DNA of 64,000 nt, taken from assembly GCF_005771405.1 (NCBI RefSeq), contig NZ_VAUA01000008.1:186001-250000 (forward strand), given 5' to 3'. Below the pieces are notes generated by a model that saw only the letters and a program-made list of their open reading frames with translations, was not told the origin of the DNA and made no database searches. Source of the DNA: Parasedimentitalea maritima (GTDB lineage Bacteria > Pseudomonadota > Alphaproteobacteria > Rhodobacterales > Rhodobacteraceae). Position 1 is the first letter of the stretch. The number at the start of each line of letters is the position of its first letter. Positions 36,326-46,499 of this stretch are shown piece by piece. The translations under genes were made by a program, and so were the position numbers.

Positions 36326-37618
36326 TTAGACCAATGTACCGTCGGCGGTGAGAGTTTTCTTCCCGCCGAGATAGGGTGCCAGAACCTCAGGCAGAGTGAC
36401 GGAACCGTCTTCTTGCTGACCGTTTTCCAGTACTGCAATCAAGCAACGCCCCACTGCGAGGCCTGAACCGTTCAGCGTGTGTACAAACTCGGGCTTGCCA
36501 CCCTCAGCAGGCTTGAAGCGTGCGGACATCCGGCGCGCTTGAAATTCGCCAGTGGTCGATACGGACGAGATCTCGCGATAGGCGTTTTGACCCGGCAACC
36601 AGGCCTCGATGTCATAGGTGCGCCGCGCACCAAAGCCCATGTCGCCAGTACACAGCAACACGGTGCGGTAGGGCACGCTCAATTGCTCCAGCAGGTCCTC
36701 GGCACAGCGCAGCATGCGTTTTTGCTCGTCGTCGGATGTGTCGGGATGGGTGATCGAGACCATTTCGACCTTTTCAAACTGGTGCTGGCGCAGCATGCCT
36801 GATGTATCACGCCCGGCAGACCCAGCCTCGGATCGGAAGCACAGTGAATGGGCGGTCATGCGGATTGGCAGAGCGCTTTCATCCAGAACACCTTCGGCTA
36901 CAGAATAGGTCAGCGGAACTTCGGATGTGGGGATCAGCCACCAGCCATTGGTGGTCTGATAGCTATCCTCGCCAAATTTTGGCAACTTATCTGTGCCATA
37001 CATAGCTTCGTCGCGCACCAGCACAGGGGTGTTGACCTCGGTCAGCCCGTTCTTGTCCACATGGGTGTCGATCATGAACTGGCTCAGCGCCCGGTGGATG
37101 CGTGCCACAGCACCTTTCAGCACCACAAAGCGGCTACCAGACAGTTTTGCGCCGGTGTCGAAATCCATCGAGGCGGTGACACCAGTGATGTCAAAATGTT
37201 CTTTTGCGGCAAATGGCAGATCTACCGGGGTACCCCAGCGGCTGACCTCAACGTTGTCATCCTCATCCGCGCCCTCGGGCACATCTGGGGCGGGCAGGTT
37301 GGGAATGCGGGCCAGCATATCGGTCAGCTGGGCGTCCAGCTCTTTGGCTTCGGTCTGCATCGCTGCGACTTCGGCTTTTTTCTCGGACACCAAGGCGCGC
37401 AGGCGTTCGAACTCGGCGTCGTCACCACGGCCTTTGGCTGCGCCGACTTCCTTGCTGGCCTTCTTCTGTTCAGCCTGCGCGGATTCGGCAGATTGGATTT
37501 TGCCCCGGCGGGCGGTGTCCAGCGCCAGAATTTCAGATGACATGCCCGCATCCCCACGCCGCGCCAGAGCGGCGTCGAAATCGGCAGGGTTCTCACGGAT
37601 CGCGCGAATGTCATGCAT
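36326..37618 (-). CDS. serS: Seryl-tRNA synthetase
   Basis: The 430-residue class II synthetase has the N-terminal antiparallel coiled coil that grips the tRNA (residues 30-100), motif 2 [25 protein letters not shown], and motif 3 near [18 protein letters not shown]. It charges tRNA-Ser and tRNA-Sec. Confidence 0.98.
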   Translation of the reverse strand: MHDIRAIRENPADFDAALARRGDAGMSSEILALDTARRGKIQSAESAQAEQKKASKEVGAAKGRGDDAEFERLRALVSEKKAEVAAMQTEAKELDAQLTDMLARIPNLPAPDVPEGADEDDNVEVSRWGTPVDLPFAAKEHFDITGVTASMDFDTGAKLSGSRFVVLKGAVARIHRALSQFMIDTHVDKNGLTEVNTPVLVRDEAMYGTDKLPKFGEDSYQTTNGWWLIPTSEVPLTYSVAEGVLDESALPIRMTAHSLCFRSEAGSAGRDTSGMLRQHQFEKVEMVSITHPDTSDDEQKRMLRCAEDLLEQLSVPYRTVLLCTGDMGFGARRTYDIEAWLPGQNAYREISSVSTTGEFQARRMSARFKPAEGGKPEFVHTLNGSGLAVGRCLIAVLENGQQEDGSVTLPEVLAPYLGGKKTLTADGTLV

Positions 37619-37831
37619 GGGGTCGTCTCCTTGGACGGTTTTGAATCATTGGCTAACCATATGCCGTAGCGGAGAGCAAAGGGGAAGGGGAGGTGAAGGG
37701 TTCACGCTGCGGGTGAGGAGATTTGGCACAGTCAGGGTTAAACTGTGCTGTGCTGAGCTGGGCGTGCGGTGAGCGTTACATGTTGCCCCCGTTCGGCCCG
37801 GCTGTAAGCCGGGCAGCGTCTTGGGCTCCGC

Positions 37832-37870
37832 CCGTCCAGGAAATGATCCCCCGGATCATTTCCTGGACGG
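37832..37870. repeat. Perfect 18-bp inverted repeat with 3-base loop
   Basis: CCGTCCAGGAAATGATCC and GGATCATTTCCTGGACGG are exact complements separated by CCC. It lies in the 280 bp between serS and the MscS-type gene, 30 bp after the end of the latter. There is no T-tract on the minus strand, so it does not look like a normal terminator. The flanks also carry GC-rich short palindromes (GCCCGGCTGTAAGCCGGGC just upstream). This looks like a REP/BIME-type intergenic element. Confidence 0.8.
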
Positions 37871-37899
37871 ATCTCACTCCTCCTGGGAGGGAGCAGTCC

Positions 37900-39540
37900 T
37901 TAGTTTCCTCCAGCCAGTTCCCCATCCCACTCATTCTCGGCGATCTTCGGTACTTCGGTGTCGGCGATGTAACTCGGCGTCATAATCTGCACTTTGTTTT
38001 CGTTGAACACCGCCACGATGTGTTTGTGCAGGTCCGATTTGATGCGCGGGATAGAGGTGCCTCGGGTGGTGTAGGCGTTGATCTGGTAGTTGATCGCGTA
38101 GTCCGCCAACCCGGCCCAGAGCACAAAGGGGGCAGGGCGGGTTTTCAGGTCTTTGGTGCGGCGGGCGGCCTCGATCAGCATGGCCTCTATCTTGGCGGGG
38201 GTTTCCTCATACCCGATGCCGACGGTGGTGTGCAGCAGCAAGCCGTTGCCGTCGATTTTCTTGGAGTAGTTGACCACCTCGGAGTTCAAGAGCTGCGCGT
38301 TGGGAATAGAGATCAGTTCGTTCTTGATCGATTTCAAGTGGGTTTCCATCAGTTTGATCTGCACCACGTCGCCGGTATGCTCGCCGATCTTGATGCGGTC
38401 GCCGATGCTGGTGGAGCGGCGATAGATAACGAACAGACCTGACAGAATGTTGCTGACGACGGAATTGGCACCCAAGGACAACATGGCACCAACCAGCAGT
38501 GTCAGGCCCTGAAATGCCGCTGAGTCAGAACCGGGCATGTAGGGAAAGGCAAACACGATCGCTATCAAAATCAGCAGCACGCGCACAATGTTGAAGGTGG
38601 GGTTGACCCAATGACGCTCAAAATCACCAATCACAAAGGTGCCTGCCTCCACGGCATCAAAGAACACCCGCAGGCCTTTGATGATGTAGGAGGTGATAAA
38701 AGCAATGATGGCCAATGTGATCAGATTGGGGATGTATAAGAAAAATCCGATCAGGATGTTCAGGACCGGTTTGGTAACATAGGTCAGCAAAATTTGCGCG
38801 ACATATCGGGTTTCGGCAAACGACAGAAGGATCAGGGACAGGTAGTAGTAGATGCCGAGAAACAAGATGGAGAACAGTACAAAATTCACGCCGAAACGGA
38901 TCAGGGCGGCGATGGCGTCCGCCTGAACATGGGAATTTGTTGCGCTTTCGACGGAGGCGAAATGCCGGTGTACCAAGGTGTTGATCAGGATTTTGAGGCG
39001 CCGCCGAAGCCAGAAAATCAGGGATGTGAGTCCAATGAATGCAAGCGTCCACGCTGCTACCACAACAATGGAATGCAAACGGGCCTCTTTGGTTCTTGCT
39101 GTACGATATGCAAGAATAGCCTGACGAATAGCATCGCCCTGGAGCTTGGTGAGCACCGCAGGCTCCAATTGCTCCAATTCTGCATCGGCATGGGTCACGA
39201 TAGTGATCATTTCACCGTCAGCCAAGATCTCTTCGCCGAGTTCGACGGAACTGAAGGTGATGTCAACATTGTCAGACGTGTTGGATACTGCGACTGCAAC
39301 GATGCGGCTTGCCACCATATCTGCCCGTTCGTTTCCCGGCAGAGCGGTAGATCCTCGTACAAGGAACAATTCAGATCCGTCAACAATAACCGGAGCACGG
39401 AAAACACCATCGTCCGCTGATGCGGCCACTTCGGCTGCTTGGTTCTCTGGTGCTGTGGATTGCGCCCGCGCCGTGGCAGGGAAAAGCAGCGCGATGCACA
39501 ATCCCAAACAGGACAGACCGCGTATAATATGTGACATCAT
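37900..39540 (-). CDS. MscS-family mechanosensitive channel
   Basis: The protein of about 546 residues has a signal peptide (cut near ARAQS, residue 27), a periplasmic domain of about 130 residues, several membrane helices, and the MscS pore and beta domain (LGANSVVSNILSGLFVIYRRSTSIGDRIKIGEHTGDVVQI). The large N-terminal region is longer than in E. coli MscS (286 residues). It protects from osmotic downshock. The frame is open to 39834, but ATG 39540 with AAGGA upstream fits the signal peptide. Confidence 0.85.
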   Translation of the reverse strand: MMSHIIRGLSCLGLCIALLFPATARAQSTAPENQAAEVAASADDGVFRAPVIVDGSELFLVRGSTALPGNERADMVASRIVAVAVSNTSDNVDITFSSVELGEEILADGEMITIVTHADAELEQLEPAVLTKLQGDAIRQAILAYRTARTKEARLHSIVVVAAWTLAFIGLTSLIFWLRRRLKILINTLVHRHFASVESATNSHVQADAIAALIRFGVNFVLFSILFLGIYYYLSLILLSFAETRYVAQILLTYVTKPVLNILIGFFLYIPNLITLAIIAFITSYIIKGLRVFFDAVEAGTFVIGDFERHWVNPTFNIVRVLLILIAIVFAFPYMPGSDSAAFQGLTLLVGAMLSLGANSVVSNILSGLFVIYRRSTSIGDRIKIGEHTGDVVQIKLMETHLKSIKNELISIPNAQLLNSEVVNYSKKIDGNGLLLHTTVGIGYEETPAKIEAMLIEAARRTKDLKTRPAPFVLWAGLADYAINYQINAYTTRGTSIPRIKSDLHKHIVAVFNENKVQIMTPSYIADTEVPKIAENEWDGELAGGN

Positions 39541-39730
39541 TAACAAAATTCCTTTGATGACGACTATATTCGACTTAAAGCATCTGGCTAGTCTGTGCAG
39601 AACTTCGGGGGTGTTTTTTTTACAGCAGCTTGAAGGTCTGCCTCGCCTTGCAAAGCTGGTATTCAGCGCATAGGTTCGCCAGCGAATTTTACGCTGAACA
39701 CCAGCGTGATCCAGACAAAAGGAATATCCC

Positions 39731-40015
39731 ATGGACGCAGGCGCACTTGGCCAGTTTCTGCCACTCATTCTGATCTTTGGTATCATGTATATGTTGCTGA
39801 TCCGGCCGCAGCAGAAGAAGATGAAAGAGCACAAGGCGATGATCGAAGCGCTGCGCCGTGGGGATCAGGTGATCACTCAGGGCGGTCTGATCGGCAAGGT
39901 TGCCAAGGTCAAGGAAGACGGCGAAATCGAAGTTGAAATCGCTGACGGTGTCAAAGTTCGTGTGGTCAAAGCGACCATTGCTCAGGTTTTGAATAAGACC
40001 GAGCCAGCAGCTTAA
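39731..40015 (+). CDS. yajC: Preprotein translocase subunit YajC
   Basis: The 94-residue protein has one N-terminal membrane helix (FLPLILIFGIMYMLLIRPQQKKMKEH, the family signature) and a cytoplasmic domain with GDQVITQGGLIGKVAKV. It belongs to the SecDF-YajC complex and starts the operon. Confidence 0.96.
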   Translation: MDAGALGQFLPLILIFGIMYMLLIRPQQKKMKEHKAMIEALRRGDQVITQGGLIGKVAKVKEDGEIEVEIADGVKVRVVKATIAQVLNKTEPAA

Positions 40016-40048
40016 TCGCTTCGCGTAAATAACTATAAAGGCAGGGCA

Positions 40049-41710
40049 ATGCTGCAAATTGATCTCTGGAAGAGGGTGCTGATTTGGCTGGTCTGTGTGA
40101 CCGGCCTGCTGCTTGCCCTGCCAAATGCGTTTTACACGCGTGTCGAACAGGCCAACGATGCGGCCATCGAAATAATCGCCAAGGGTGAAACACCCGAGCG
40201 GTTGGAAATTGTCGATCAGTGGCCATCCTGGATGCCATCGTCATTGGTGAACCTTGGGCTGGATCTGCGCGGTGGTGCGCATCTGTTGGCCGAAGTGAAG
40301 GTCGCGGATGTTTATGCTGCTCGCATGGACGCGATGTGGCCGGAAGTGCGTGAAGCGTTGCGCCCGGAACGGGCCACCGTGGGTACATTCCGCCGCCAAC
40401 CGGGCCCGGAAGACCAGATTCGTCTGAAAATTTCTAAACCCGAAGGCATGAGCCGGGCATTGGAACTGGTGCGTGGTCTTGCTACCCCAGTCACCAGTCT
40501 GACCGGTGCCGGTGCCATGGACATCGAAGCGTCAGCAGATGGTGATATTCTGACGATCCAACTGTCTGATGCAGAAAAGCTGGCCTCGGATGATCGTACG
40601 GTTCGCCAGTCGCTGGAAATCGTGCGTCGTCGGATTGACGAGGTTGGCACACGTGAGCCAACTATTCAGCGCCAAGGTGCGGATCGTATTTTGATCCAGG
40701 TGCCGGGGATCGGCTCTGCGTCTGAGTTGAAAAAGATCATCGGTACAACAGCGCAGCTAACGTTCAGTCCTGTCGTAGGCCGAGGATCAGATGCGGATGC
40801 CAACCCCGGTGTGGGCAACAAGGTTGTTCCGTCGCTGGATGAGCCAGGCGTCTATTTCACAATCGAATCCGCGCCTGTTGTCACTGGTGAAGATCTAGTG
40901 GATGCGCAGCCAGCGTTTGACCAGAACGGTCGCCCGGCTGTGAACTTCCGTTTTAACACATCTGGTGCACGTCGTTTTGGTGACTACACAGCCGAAAACA
41001 TCGGATCTCCGTTTGCTATCGTTCTGGATGATGAGGTGGTTTCGGCCCCTGTGATCCAATCGCATATTCCAGGTGGTTCTGGCATCATCACTGGTAACTT
41101 TACCATCGAGGAAAGTACCAATCTGGCTGTTCTGTTGCGTGCAGGTGCATTGCCTGCCGGTTTGGAGTTTCTGGAAGAACGGACCATTGGTCCAGAGCTA
41201 GGGCAGGACAGCATCGATGCGGGTAAGATCGCAACCATCGTTGCCTTTGTCGCGGTACTGGTCTTCATGATGCTGAGCTATGGGTTGTTTGGTGTCTTTG
41301 CCAACGTCGCGCTGATCCTGAACATTGCGCTGATCTTTGGCATGTTGAGCCTTATCGGTGGTACACTGACGCTGCCGGGTATTGCTGGTATCGTGTTGAC
41401 CGTTGGTATGGCGGTGGATGCTAACGTGCTGGTGTTTGAACGGATCCGCGAAGAGCTGAAGGCGGGCCGTGGCCCGGCGCGCTCAATCGAGGAAGGCTAC
41501 GCCAAGGCGCTGAGTGCTATTCTGGATGCCAACGTGACCACATTCATCACTGCTGTGATCCTGTTCGCCATGGGCTCGGGCCCGGTACGTGGCTTCGCCA
41601 TTACTCTGGGGTTGGGCATCATGACTTCGGTGTTCACTGCGATCTTTGTGACCCGTGTGATGATTGTCATGTGGTTTGAACGCCGCCGTCCAAAAACGAT
41701 CGAGGTGTAA
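40049..41710 (+). CDS. secD: Protein translocase subunit SecD
   Basis: The 553-residue RND-type protein has a first membrane helix (residues 8-28), the LGLDLRGGAHLL motif, a large periplasmic P1 domain and five C-terminal helices with AGIVLTVGMAVDANVLVFERIREEL. It uses the proton gradient to help release translocated proteins. ATG follows AGGCAGGGCA, 33 bp after yajC. Confidence 0.97.
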   Translation: MLQIDLWKRVLIWLVCVTGLLLALPNAFYTRVEQANDAAIEIIAKGETPERLEIVDQWPSWMPSSLVNLGLDLRGGAHLLAEVKVADVYAARMDAMWPEVREALRPERATVGTFRRQPGPEDQIRLKISKPEGMSRALELVRGLATPVTSLTGAGAMDIEASADGDILTIQLSDAEKLASDDRTVRQSLEIVRRRIDEVGTREPTIQRQGADRILIQVPGIGSASELKKIIGTTAQLTFSPVVGRGSDADANPGVGNKVVPSLDEPGVYFTIESAPVVTGEDLVDAQPAFDQNGRPAVNFRFNTSGARRFGDYTAENIGSPFAIVLDDEVVSAPVIQSHIPGGSGIITGNFTIEESTNLAVLLRAGALPAGLEFLEERTIGPELGQDSIDAGKIATIVAFVAVLVFMMLSYGLFGVFANVALILNIALIFGMLSLIGGTLTLPGIAGIVLTVGMAVDANVLVFERIREELKAGRGPARSIEEGYAKALSAILDANVTTFITAVILFAMGSGPVRGFAITLGLGIMTSVFTAIFVTRVMIVMWFERRRPKTIEV

Positions 41711-41711
41711 G

Positions 41712-42680
41712 ATGAGACTTAAACTAGTTCCCGCAGAAACCTCGTTTGATTTCTTTGGAAAATGGAAGCTGTGGCTGGGGATCTCAGCCCTGATGATGGT
41801 GGTTGGCTTTGCCTCGTTCATGTATCAGGGGCTGAACTTTGGTATCGATTTCCGGGGTGGCACAACCATCCGGACTGAAAGTACCCAAGCCGTGGATGTT
41901 GGTGCTTATCGCGGTGCCATCGATACGCTTGAACTGGGCGACGTCTCGATCACCGAGGTGTTTGACCCAACGTTCGAAGAAGATCAGTACGTTGCGATGA
42001 TCCGTATTCAAGCGCAGGCAGATGGCGAGTCCATTTCCGGTGAAGTGATCGAAACCATCAACGCCACACTGGATGCGGTTGCGCCAGGCATCAAATTTGT
42101 CTCGGTCGAATCCGTAGGTCCAAAGGTCTCGGGAGAGCTGGTGCAGACCGCTGTTCTGGCTGTGGTGCTCGCTATTGCTGCTGTTCTGATCTACATCTGG
42201 CTGCGGTTTGAATGGCAGTTTGCCCTTGGTGCGGTTGCTGCACTGGTACACGATGTGGTGCTGACAATTGGTGTATTCTCGGAGCTGCAGATCAAGTTTG
42301 ACCTGGCGATTATCGCGGCGTTGCTGACAATTGTTGGCTACTCACTGAACGATACCGTGGTTGTGTTTGACCGGGTGCGTGAAAACCTGCGCAAGTACAA
42401 AAAGAAGACACTGGCCGAGGTGCTGAATCTGTCGATCAACGAAACGCTGAGCCGGACGGTGATGACCTCGGTCACCACCTTGCTGGCGCTGATCTCGCTC
42501 TATGTGCTGGGCGGTGATGTGATCCGTGGCTTTGTCTTTGCGATGATCTGGGGTGTGATTGTTGGGACTTATTCGTCAATCTTCGTGGCTTCGACGATCC
42601 TGTTGTACCTGGGTGTCAAACGCGATTGGTCCAAGCCATCGAACACCACTGGCAACCAGTTTGCTAATATTGACGCCTAA
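41712..42680 (+). CDS. secF: Protein translocase subunit SecF
   Basis: The 322-residue protein has NFGIDFRGGTTIR near residue 50, and the TM region ALLTIVGYSLNDTVVVFDRVRENLRKYKK. It pairs with SecD. The start lies one base after the secD stop. A terminator follows. Confidence 0.97.
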   Translation: MRLKLVPAETSFDFFGKWKLWLGISALMMVVGFASFMYQGLNFGIDFRGGTTIRTESTQAVDVGAYRGAIDTLELGDVSITEVFDPTFEEDQYVAMIRIQAQADGESISGEVIETINATLDAVAPGIKFVSVESVGPKVSGELVQTAVLAVVLAIAAVLIYIWLRFEWQFALGAVAALVHDVVLTIGVFSELQIKFDLAIIAALLTIVGYSLNDTVVVFDRVRENLRKYKKKTLAEVLNLSINETLSRTVMTSVTTLLALISLYVLGGDVIRGFVFAMIWGVIVGTYSSIFVASTILLYLGVKRDWSKPSNTTGNQFANIDA

Positions 42681-42702
42681 GACGCCAATTCAATGAAAAT
42701 AG

Positions 42703-42732
42703 AAAAGCCGCAGGTTATCGCCTGCGGCTTTT
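42703..42732 (+). terminator. Terminator of the yajC-secDF operon
   Basis: AAAAGCCGCAGG and CCTGCGGCTTTT form a perfect 12-bp stem with a 6-base loop and end in T's. Confidence 0.93.
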
Positions 42733-42807
42733 TGCTGTGTAGGGATCTGGGCCAAGCGCAAGTGCTGTGCTATTCACCCTCAAGATATGCGAAACAAGGA
42801 TGATCCC

Positions 42808-43164
42808 ATGCGTCTCAACGAAGTTGCCTATACCGATGCAACCCCGATAGACAGTTACGGGCCTGGGTTCTTCCGGGTTGGTGGAGAGCTGGTGCAGGGC
42901 GGTCTGTTGACGGGGCCCAAGGGCACCAGTGTTTGGACAGGCTATGAGGACAGTGCTGTATTGCTGGATTTGGCGGGTGACATTGATGTGCTGTTTGTCG
43001 GTACCGGAGTCGATATTGCGCATATTCCCATGCAGTTGCGGGCCGATTTGGAAGAGGCGGGGATTGGCGTTGAGGTGATGAATTCTCCCGCAGCCTGTCG
43101 CACTTACAATGTACTGCTATCCGAGGGGCGCCGTATTGCACTGGCTGCCTTGCCCGTGAATTGA
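42808..43164 (+). CDS. Mth938-like domain protein
   Basis: The 118-residue protein matches the Mth938/NDUFAF3 family: IDSYGPGFFRVGGELVQGGLL at the start, VLFVGTGVDIAHIP in the middle and NSPAACRTYNVLLSEGRRIALAALP at the end. The mitochondrial relative NDUFAF3 assists complex I assembly; the bacterial role is not established. ATG 42808 has AAGGA upstream; a start at 42787 is less likely. Confidence 0.85.
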   Translation: MRLNEVAYTDATPIDSYGPGFFRVGGELVQGGLLTGPKGTSVWTGYEDSAVLLDLAGDIDVLFVGTGVDIAHIPMQLRADLEEAGIGVEVMNSPAACRTYNVLLSEGRRIALAALPVN

Positions 43165-43231
43165 TCTGCCGCAAAGACACTTGTTCAGAATATGCCTTTA
43201 GTCTGCGCAAGCAACGAGATAAGCGGGTTTT

Positions 43232-43846
43232 ATGAGCCTTAGAATTACTGATCTGTGCATCGCTCGCGGTGGTATCCCGGTGTTGGAAGGGCTGAGTTTC
43301 GAGCTGGCCGCTGGTCAGGCGTTGATCCTGCGCGGGCCTAACGGAATAGGTAAAACAACATTGTTGCGCACCGTCGCTGGGCTGCAACCGCCGATATCCG
43401 GCATAGTTGAAGGTGGAGAAGATCTGATCGCTTATGCGGGCCATTCGGATGGCATCAAACCAACTCTGACTGTGACTGAGAACCTGAGTTTTTGGGCCAA
43501 TGTCTTTGGGGCTGGTAGCATCGCAACCGCTTTGAAGGCATTTGATCTAGAAACCCTACAAGACCGACCGGCAGGCGCGCTTTCCGCCGGTCAGAAGCGA
43601 CGGTTGGGACTTTCACGACTGCTGGTCACTGGACGGCCCATATGGATCCTTGATGAGCCAACTGTCAGTTTGGATGTGAAATCGGTGGCGATGTTTGCCG
43701 ATGCTGTGCGCGCCCATCTGGGGCAGGGAGGATCAGCCCTGATTGCCACCCATATTGATCTTGGTCTCGACAGCGAGGTTCTGGAAGTTGGGCCCTATAA
43801 GGCCAAGCCACCCGCGATTGAAGATTTTGACGGAGGTTTCCTGTGA
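43232..43846 (+). CDS. ccmA: Haem exporter ATP-binding protein CcmA
   Basis: The 204-residue ATPase has Walker [10 protein letters not shown], signature [14 protein letters not shown], and Walker [13 protein letters not shown]. With CcmB and CcmC it forms the complex that loads haem onto CcmE in the periplasm. Its end overlaps ccmB by 4 bp. Confidence 0.94.
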   Translation: MSLRITDLCIARGGIPVLEGLSFELAAGQALILRGPNGIGKTTLLRTVAGLQPPISGIVEGGEDLIAYAGHSDGIKPTLTVTENLSFWANVFGAGSIATALKAFDLETLQDRPAGALSAGQKRRLGLSRLLVTGRPIWILDEPTVSLDVKSVAMFADAVRAHLGQGGSALIATHIDLGLDSEVLEVGPYKAKPPAIEDFDGGFL

Positions 43847-44499
43847 TAGCTCTGTTGATGCGGGATCTGCGCCTTGCCTTGCGTGCCGGCGGCGGCTTTG
43901 GTCTGGGGCTCGCCTTTTTTCTGATTGTGACAGTGATGGTGCCACTTTCGGTAGGGCCGCAACCCGCCTTGCTGGCGTCAATTGCACCGGGTGTACTTTG
44001 GCTTGGCGCGCTCTTGGCCTGTCTGCTGTCGCTGGACCGTTTGCTGGCACTGGACTGGGAGGATGGCTCGCTTGATTTGCTCGCCACCGCGCCGCTGCCG
44101 CTGGAAAGCGTGGTCAGTGTTAAGGCGCTGGCCCATTGGATCACAACTGGTTTGCCGCTGGTACTGGCTGCGCCGGTCTTGGGCGTGTTACTGAACCTGC
44201 CGGTGAGTGGGTTCAAATGGGTGGTGATCTCGCTGTTGTTGGGCACGCCAGCCCTGTCGGTAATTGGTACTTTTGGCGCTGCGCTGACCGTCGGACTAAA
44301 ACGCGGGGGGCTGTTGATGTCGTTGCTGGTGATGCCGCTGTATTTGCCAACGCTGATCTTCGGTGCCGAGGTGGCGCGACGTGGCGCTGTTGGCATGGAG
44401 ATCCAGACCCCCTTATTGATGCTGGCAGGAATATCGGCGGCATCCATCGCGCTGCTGCCTTTTGCCAGCGCCGCCGTGTTGCGTATAAATCTGCGCTAG
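43843..44499 (+). CDS. ccmB: Haem exporter permease CcmB
   Basis: The 218-residue protein has six membrane helices and the CcmB block [29 protein letters not shown] near residue 60. It is the membrane partner of CcmA. Confidence 0.94.
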   Translation: MIALLMRDLRLALRAGGGFGLGLAFFLIVTVMVPLSVGPQPALLASIAPGVLWLGALLACLLSLDRLLALDWEDGSLDLLATAPLPLESVVSVKALAHWITTGLPLVLAAPVLGVLLNLPVSGFKWVVISLLLGTPALSVIGTFGAALTVGLKRGGLLMSLLVMPLYLPTLIFGAEVARRGAVGMEIQTPLLMLAGISAASIALLPFASAAVLRINLR

Positions 44500-44546
44500 A
44501 GAATTCGTGATTTGAGAAACCCACAAGGAACAGCTAGGGACCCAAT

Positions 44547-45299
44547 ATGTCGATCTGGGAATACGCCAATCCAAAAAAGTTCATCACCACCACCGAACGG
44601 GTGCTGCCAGTCCTATGGGCTGCTGCAGCCATTAGTATCGGCGTCGGTCTGGTCTGGGGCTTCTTTTTCACCGGTGATGATTACCGTCAGGGATCAACCG
44701 TAAAAATCATCTACCTGCATGTGCCGTCGGCCATGCTGGCGATCAATATTTGGGTGATGATGTTAGCGACCTCCTTGGTTTGGTTGGTGCGTCGTCACCA
44801 TGTCAGCGCCTTAGCAGCCCGTGCCGCAGCGCCAATTGGGATGATCATGACTCTGATTGCCCTTGCGACGGGGGCCATCTGGGGGCAGCCGATGTGGGGC
44901 ACGTGGTGGGTTTGGGACCCGCGACTGACCTCGTTTTTAATCCTGTTTCTATTCTACCTTGGCTACATCGCTTTGTGGGAAGCAATAGAAGACCCTGATA
45001 CCGCTGCAGACCTAACCTCGTTCCTGTGTCTGGTGGGTAGCGTGTTCGCGTTGTTGAGCCGCTATGCTGTGAACTTCTGGAACCAAGGGTTGCACCAGGG
45101 CGCATCCATCATGCGCGCCGAAGCGGTGATTGGTACGGATACAGAAGAAAAGGTCAGCAACATCTTTTTCTATCCTTTGATGCTTTGCATTGTTGGGTTC
45201 GTGCTGCTGTTTGTAGCACTGGTTTTTTATCGCACAGGGACCGAAATTCGCGCTCGACGGATCAAGGCACTGATGGCTCGGGAAAGGGTTGAAGCATGA
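44547..45299 (+). CDS. ccmC: Haem transporter CcmC
   Basis: The 250-residue protein has six membrane helices, the tryptophan-rich WGQPMWGTWWVWDPRLTS haem-handling motif (WWD domain) and flanking histidines (H near residues 60 and 180, YLHVPSAM and NQGLHQG). It presents haem to CcmE. The stop overlaps ccmD (ATGA). Confidence 0.96.
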   Translation: MSIWEYANPKKFITTTERVLPVLWAAAAISIGVGLVWGFFFTGDDYRQGSTVKIIYLHVPSAMLAINIWVMMLATSLVWLVRRHHVSALAARAAAPIGMIMTLIALATGAIWGQPMWGTWWVWDPRLTSFLILFLFYLGYIALWEAIEDPDTAADLTSFLCLVGSVFALLSRYAVNFWNQGLHQGASIMRAEAVIGTDTEEKVSNIFFYPLMLCIVGFVLLFVALVFYRTGTEIRARRIKALMARERVEA

Positions 45300-45454
45300 T
45301 GCCGGATCTGGGGAAATACGCTGAAACAGTACTGTCTGCCTATGTGGCGTCGATCGCGCTACTGGTGTTGTTGGTTGTGATCAGCGTGGTACGTGGCCGC
45401 CGTGTGCGTGCCGAAATGGATAAAGTGGAAAAGCGGGTAATGGGCAATGGCTAA
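45296..45454 (+). CDS. ccmD: Haem exporter small protein CcmD
   Basis: The 52-residue protein has the typical CcmD layout: a short N-terminal part with YAETVLSAYVAS, one membrane helix (IALLVLLVVISVV) and a basic cytoplasmic tail (RGRRVRAEMDKVEKRV). It releases holo-CcmE from the CcmABC complex. The start overlaps ccmC by 4 bp and the end overlaps ccmG by 8 bp. Confidence 0.9.
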   Translation: MMPDLGKYAETVLSAYVASIALLVLLVVISVVRGRRVRAEMDKVEKRVMGNG

Positions 45455-45986
45455 AATCTCTCCGATGATGGCTGTGCCAGTTGTGGTGTTTGCCGGATTT
45501 ATTGGCTTGGCGGTGGTTGGTATGTTCCGCGAAGATCCTGAAAGCCTGCCGTCTGCGCGTATTGGCCAGTTGGCACCACCGGTGGTGCTGACAGAGTTCG
45601 TCGGCAAGACCGTGTTTGACGATGCCACACTGCGCGACGGTAAGGTCAAAATCGTCAACTATTGGGCCAGCTGGTGTGCCCCGTGCCGGATTGAACATCC
45701 GAACCTGCAAGCGCTGCAAGACGAAGGCATCGACATCTACGGGATCAACTACAAAGATCAGCAAGGTAATGCGGCATCGTTTCTGAATGAGCTGGGAGAT
45801 CCCTACACAGCTATTGGCCGCGACGAGAAAGGCCGTATGGCGCTGGATTGGGGTGTCTACGGTGTCCCGGAAACCTATGTGATCGATGGCAATGGTAAGA
45901 TCTTGCTACGCCATGCGGGGCCGCTAACCGAACGGGTGATAGAGAAAACACTGCGCCCGGCGCTGGCAGAAGCTCGCGGTCAGTAA
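45447..45986 (+). CDS. ccmG: Thiol:disulfide interchange protein CcmG (DsbE/HelX)
   Basis: The 179-residue protein has an N-terminal membrane anchor (residues 7-24) and a periplasmic thioredoxin fold with the WCAPC active site near residue 74 and the cis-proline loop GVYGVPETYVID. It reduces the CXXCH cysteines of apocytochrome c. Confidence 0.95.
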   Translation: MAKISPMMAVPVVVFAGFIGLAVVGMFREDPESLPSARIGQLAPPVVLTEFVGKTVFDDATLRDGKVKIVNYWASWCAPCRIEHPNLQALQDEGIDIYGINYKDQQGNAASFLNELGDPYTAIGRDEKGRMALDWGVYGVPETYVIDGNGKILLRHAGPLTERVIEKTLRPALAEARGQ

Positions 45987-46010
45987 GCCCCAGACACATT
46001 TGACCTAGTT

Positions 46011-46036
46011 ACACCCGCCTTTGAGCGGGTGTTTTT
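46011..46036 (+). terminator. Terminator of the ccm cluster
   Basis: ACACCCGC and GCGGGTGT form an 8-bp stem followed by TTTT, 25 bp after ccmG. Confidence 0.85.
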
Positions 46037-46049
46037 ATCTGGTTTGTCT

Positions 46050-46388
46050 CTAACCGAAAATGGACAAATCCAGATCCAGGCCCGTTCCAAGCCAGATCCC
46101 ATGATCGCGGTGGTCCGCCAGATGGTCGCCGGTTTCAGGATGCGCAAACACAATCAACTCGTCACGGTTGAGCGCCAGCCAGGGTAAGACATTGGCAAAC
46201 TGGTCCGGGCTGCAGCCCAATTGGCAGGACCACATGGGATGTGGTCCAACATTGCGCTGGTGAACCCGCCCCATTTGAACTCCAAACAGGTCGCTTGCAG
46301 ATTGGCAAAGTTGGTGAGCCTTCTCGACGCTGTCAGCATCAAAATAGACATGGGCGTGATAGCCCGAGATTTTTGCGATTTGTTTCAT
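46050..46388 (-). CDS. DOPA 4,5-dioxygenase family protein
   Basis: The protein of about 112 residues matches the family: ISGYHAHVYFD at the N-terminus, a VHQRNVGPHPMWSCQLG centre, and HPETGDHLADHRDHGIWLG near the end, with histidines able to bind iron. Relatives open catechol-type rings. A GTG at 46403 would add five residues. It stands alone and converges with ccmG. Confidence 0.85.
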   Translation of the reverse strand: MKQIAKISGYHAHVYFDADSVEKAHQLCQSASDLFGVQMGRVHQRNVGPHPMWSCQLGCSPDQFANVLPWLALNRDELIVFAHPETGDHLADHRDHGIWLGTGLDLDLSIFG

Positions 46389-46499
46389 GAAGTGACTATG
46401 CACAGGTTTAAAGGCGCAGCAATTATTCGCGATTGAACAAAGGCTGTGCAGTTATGTGGGTTTGAAGGTCTTGTAGAAGATGCATGCTCTTGGTGCGCT

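Noticed and set aside
36848-37540. 230-codon frame opposite serS
   Set aside because: Shadow of serS codons; histidine-rich and without family features.
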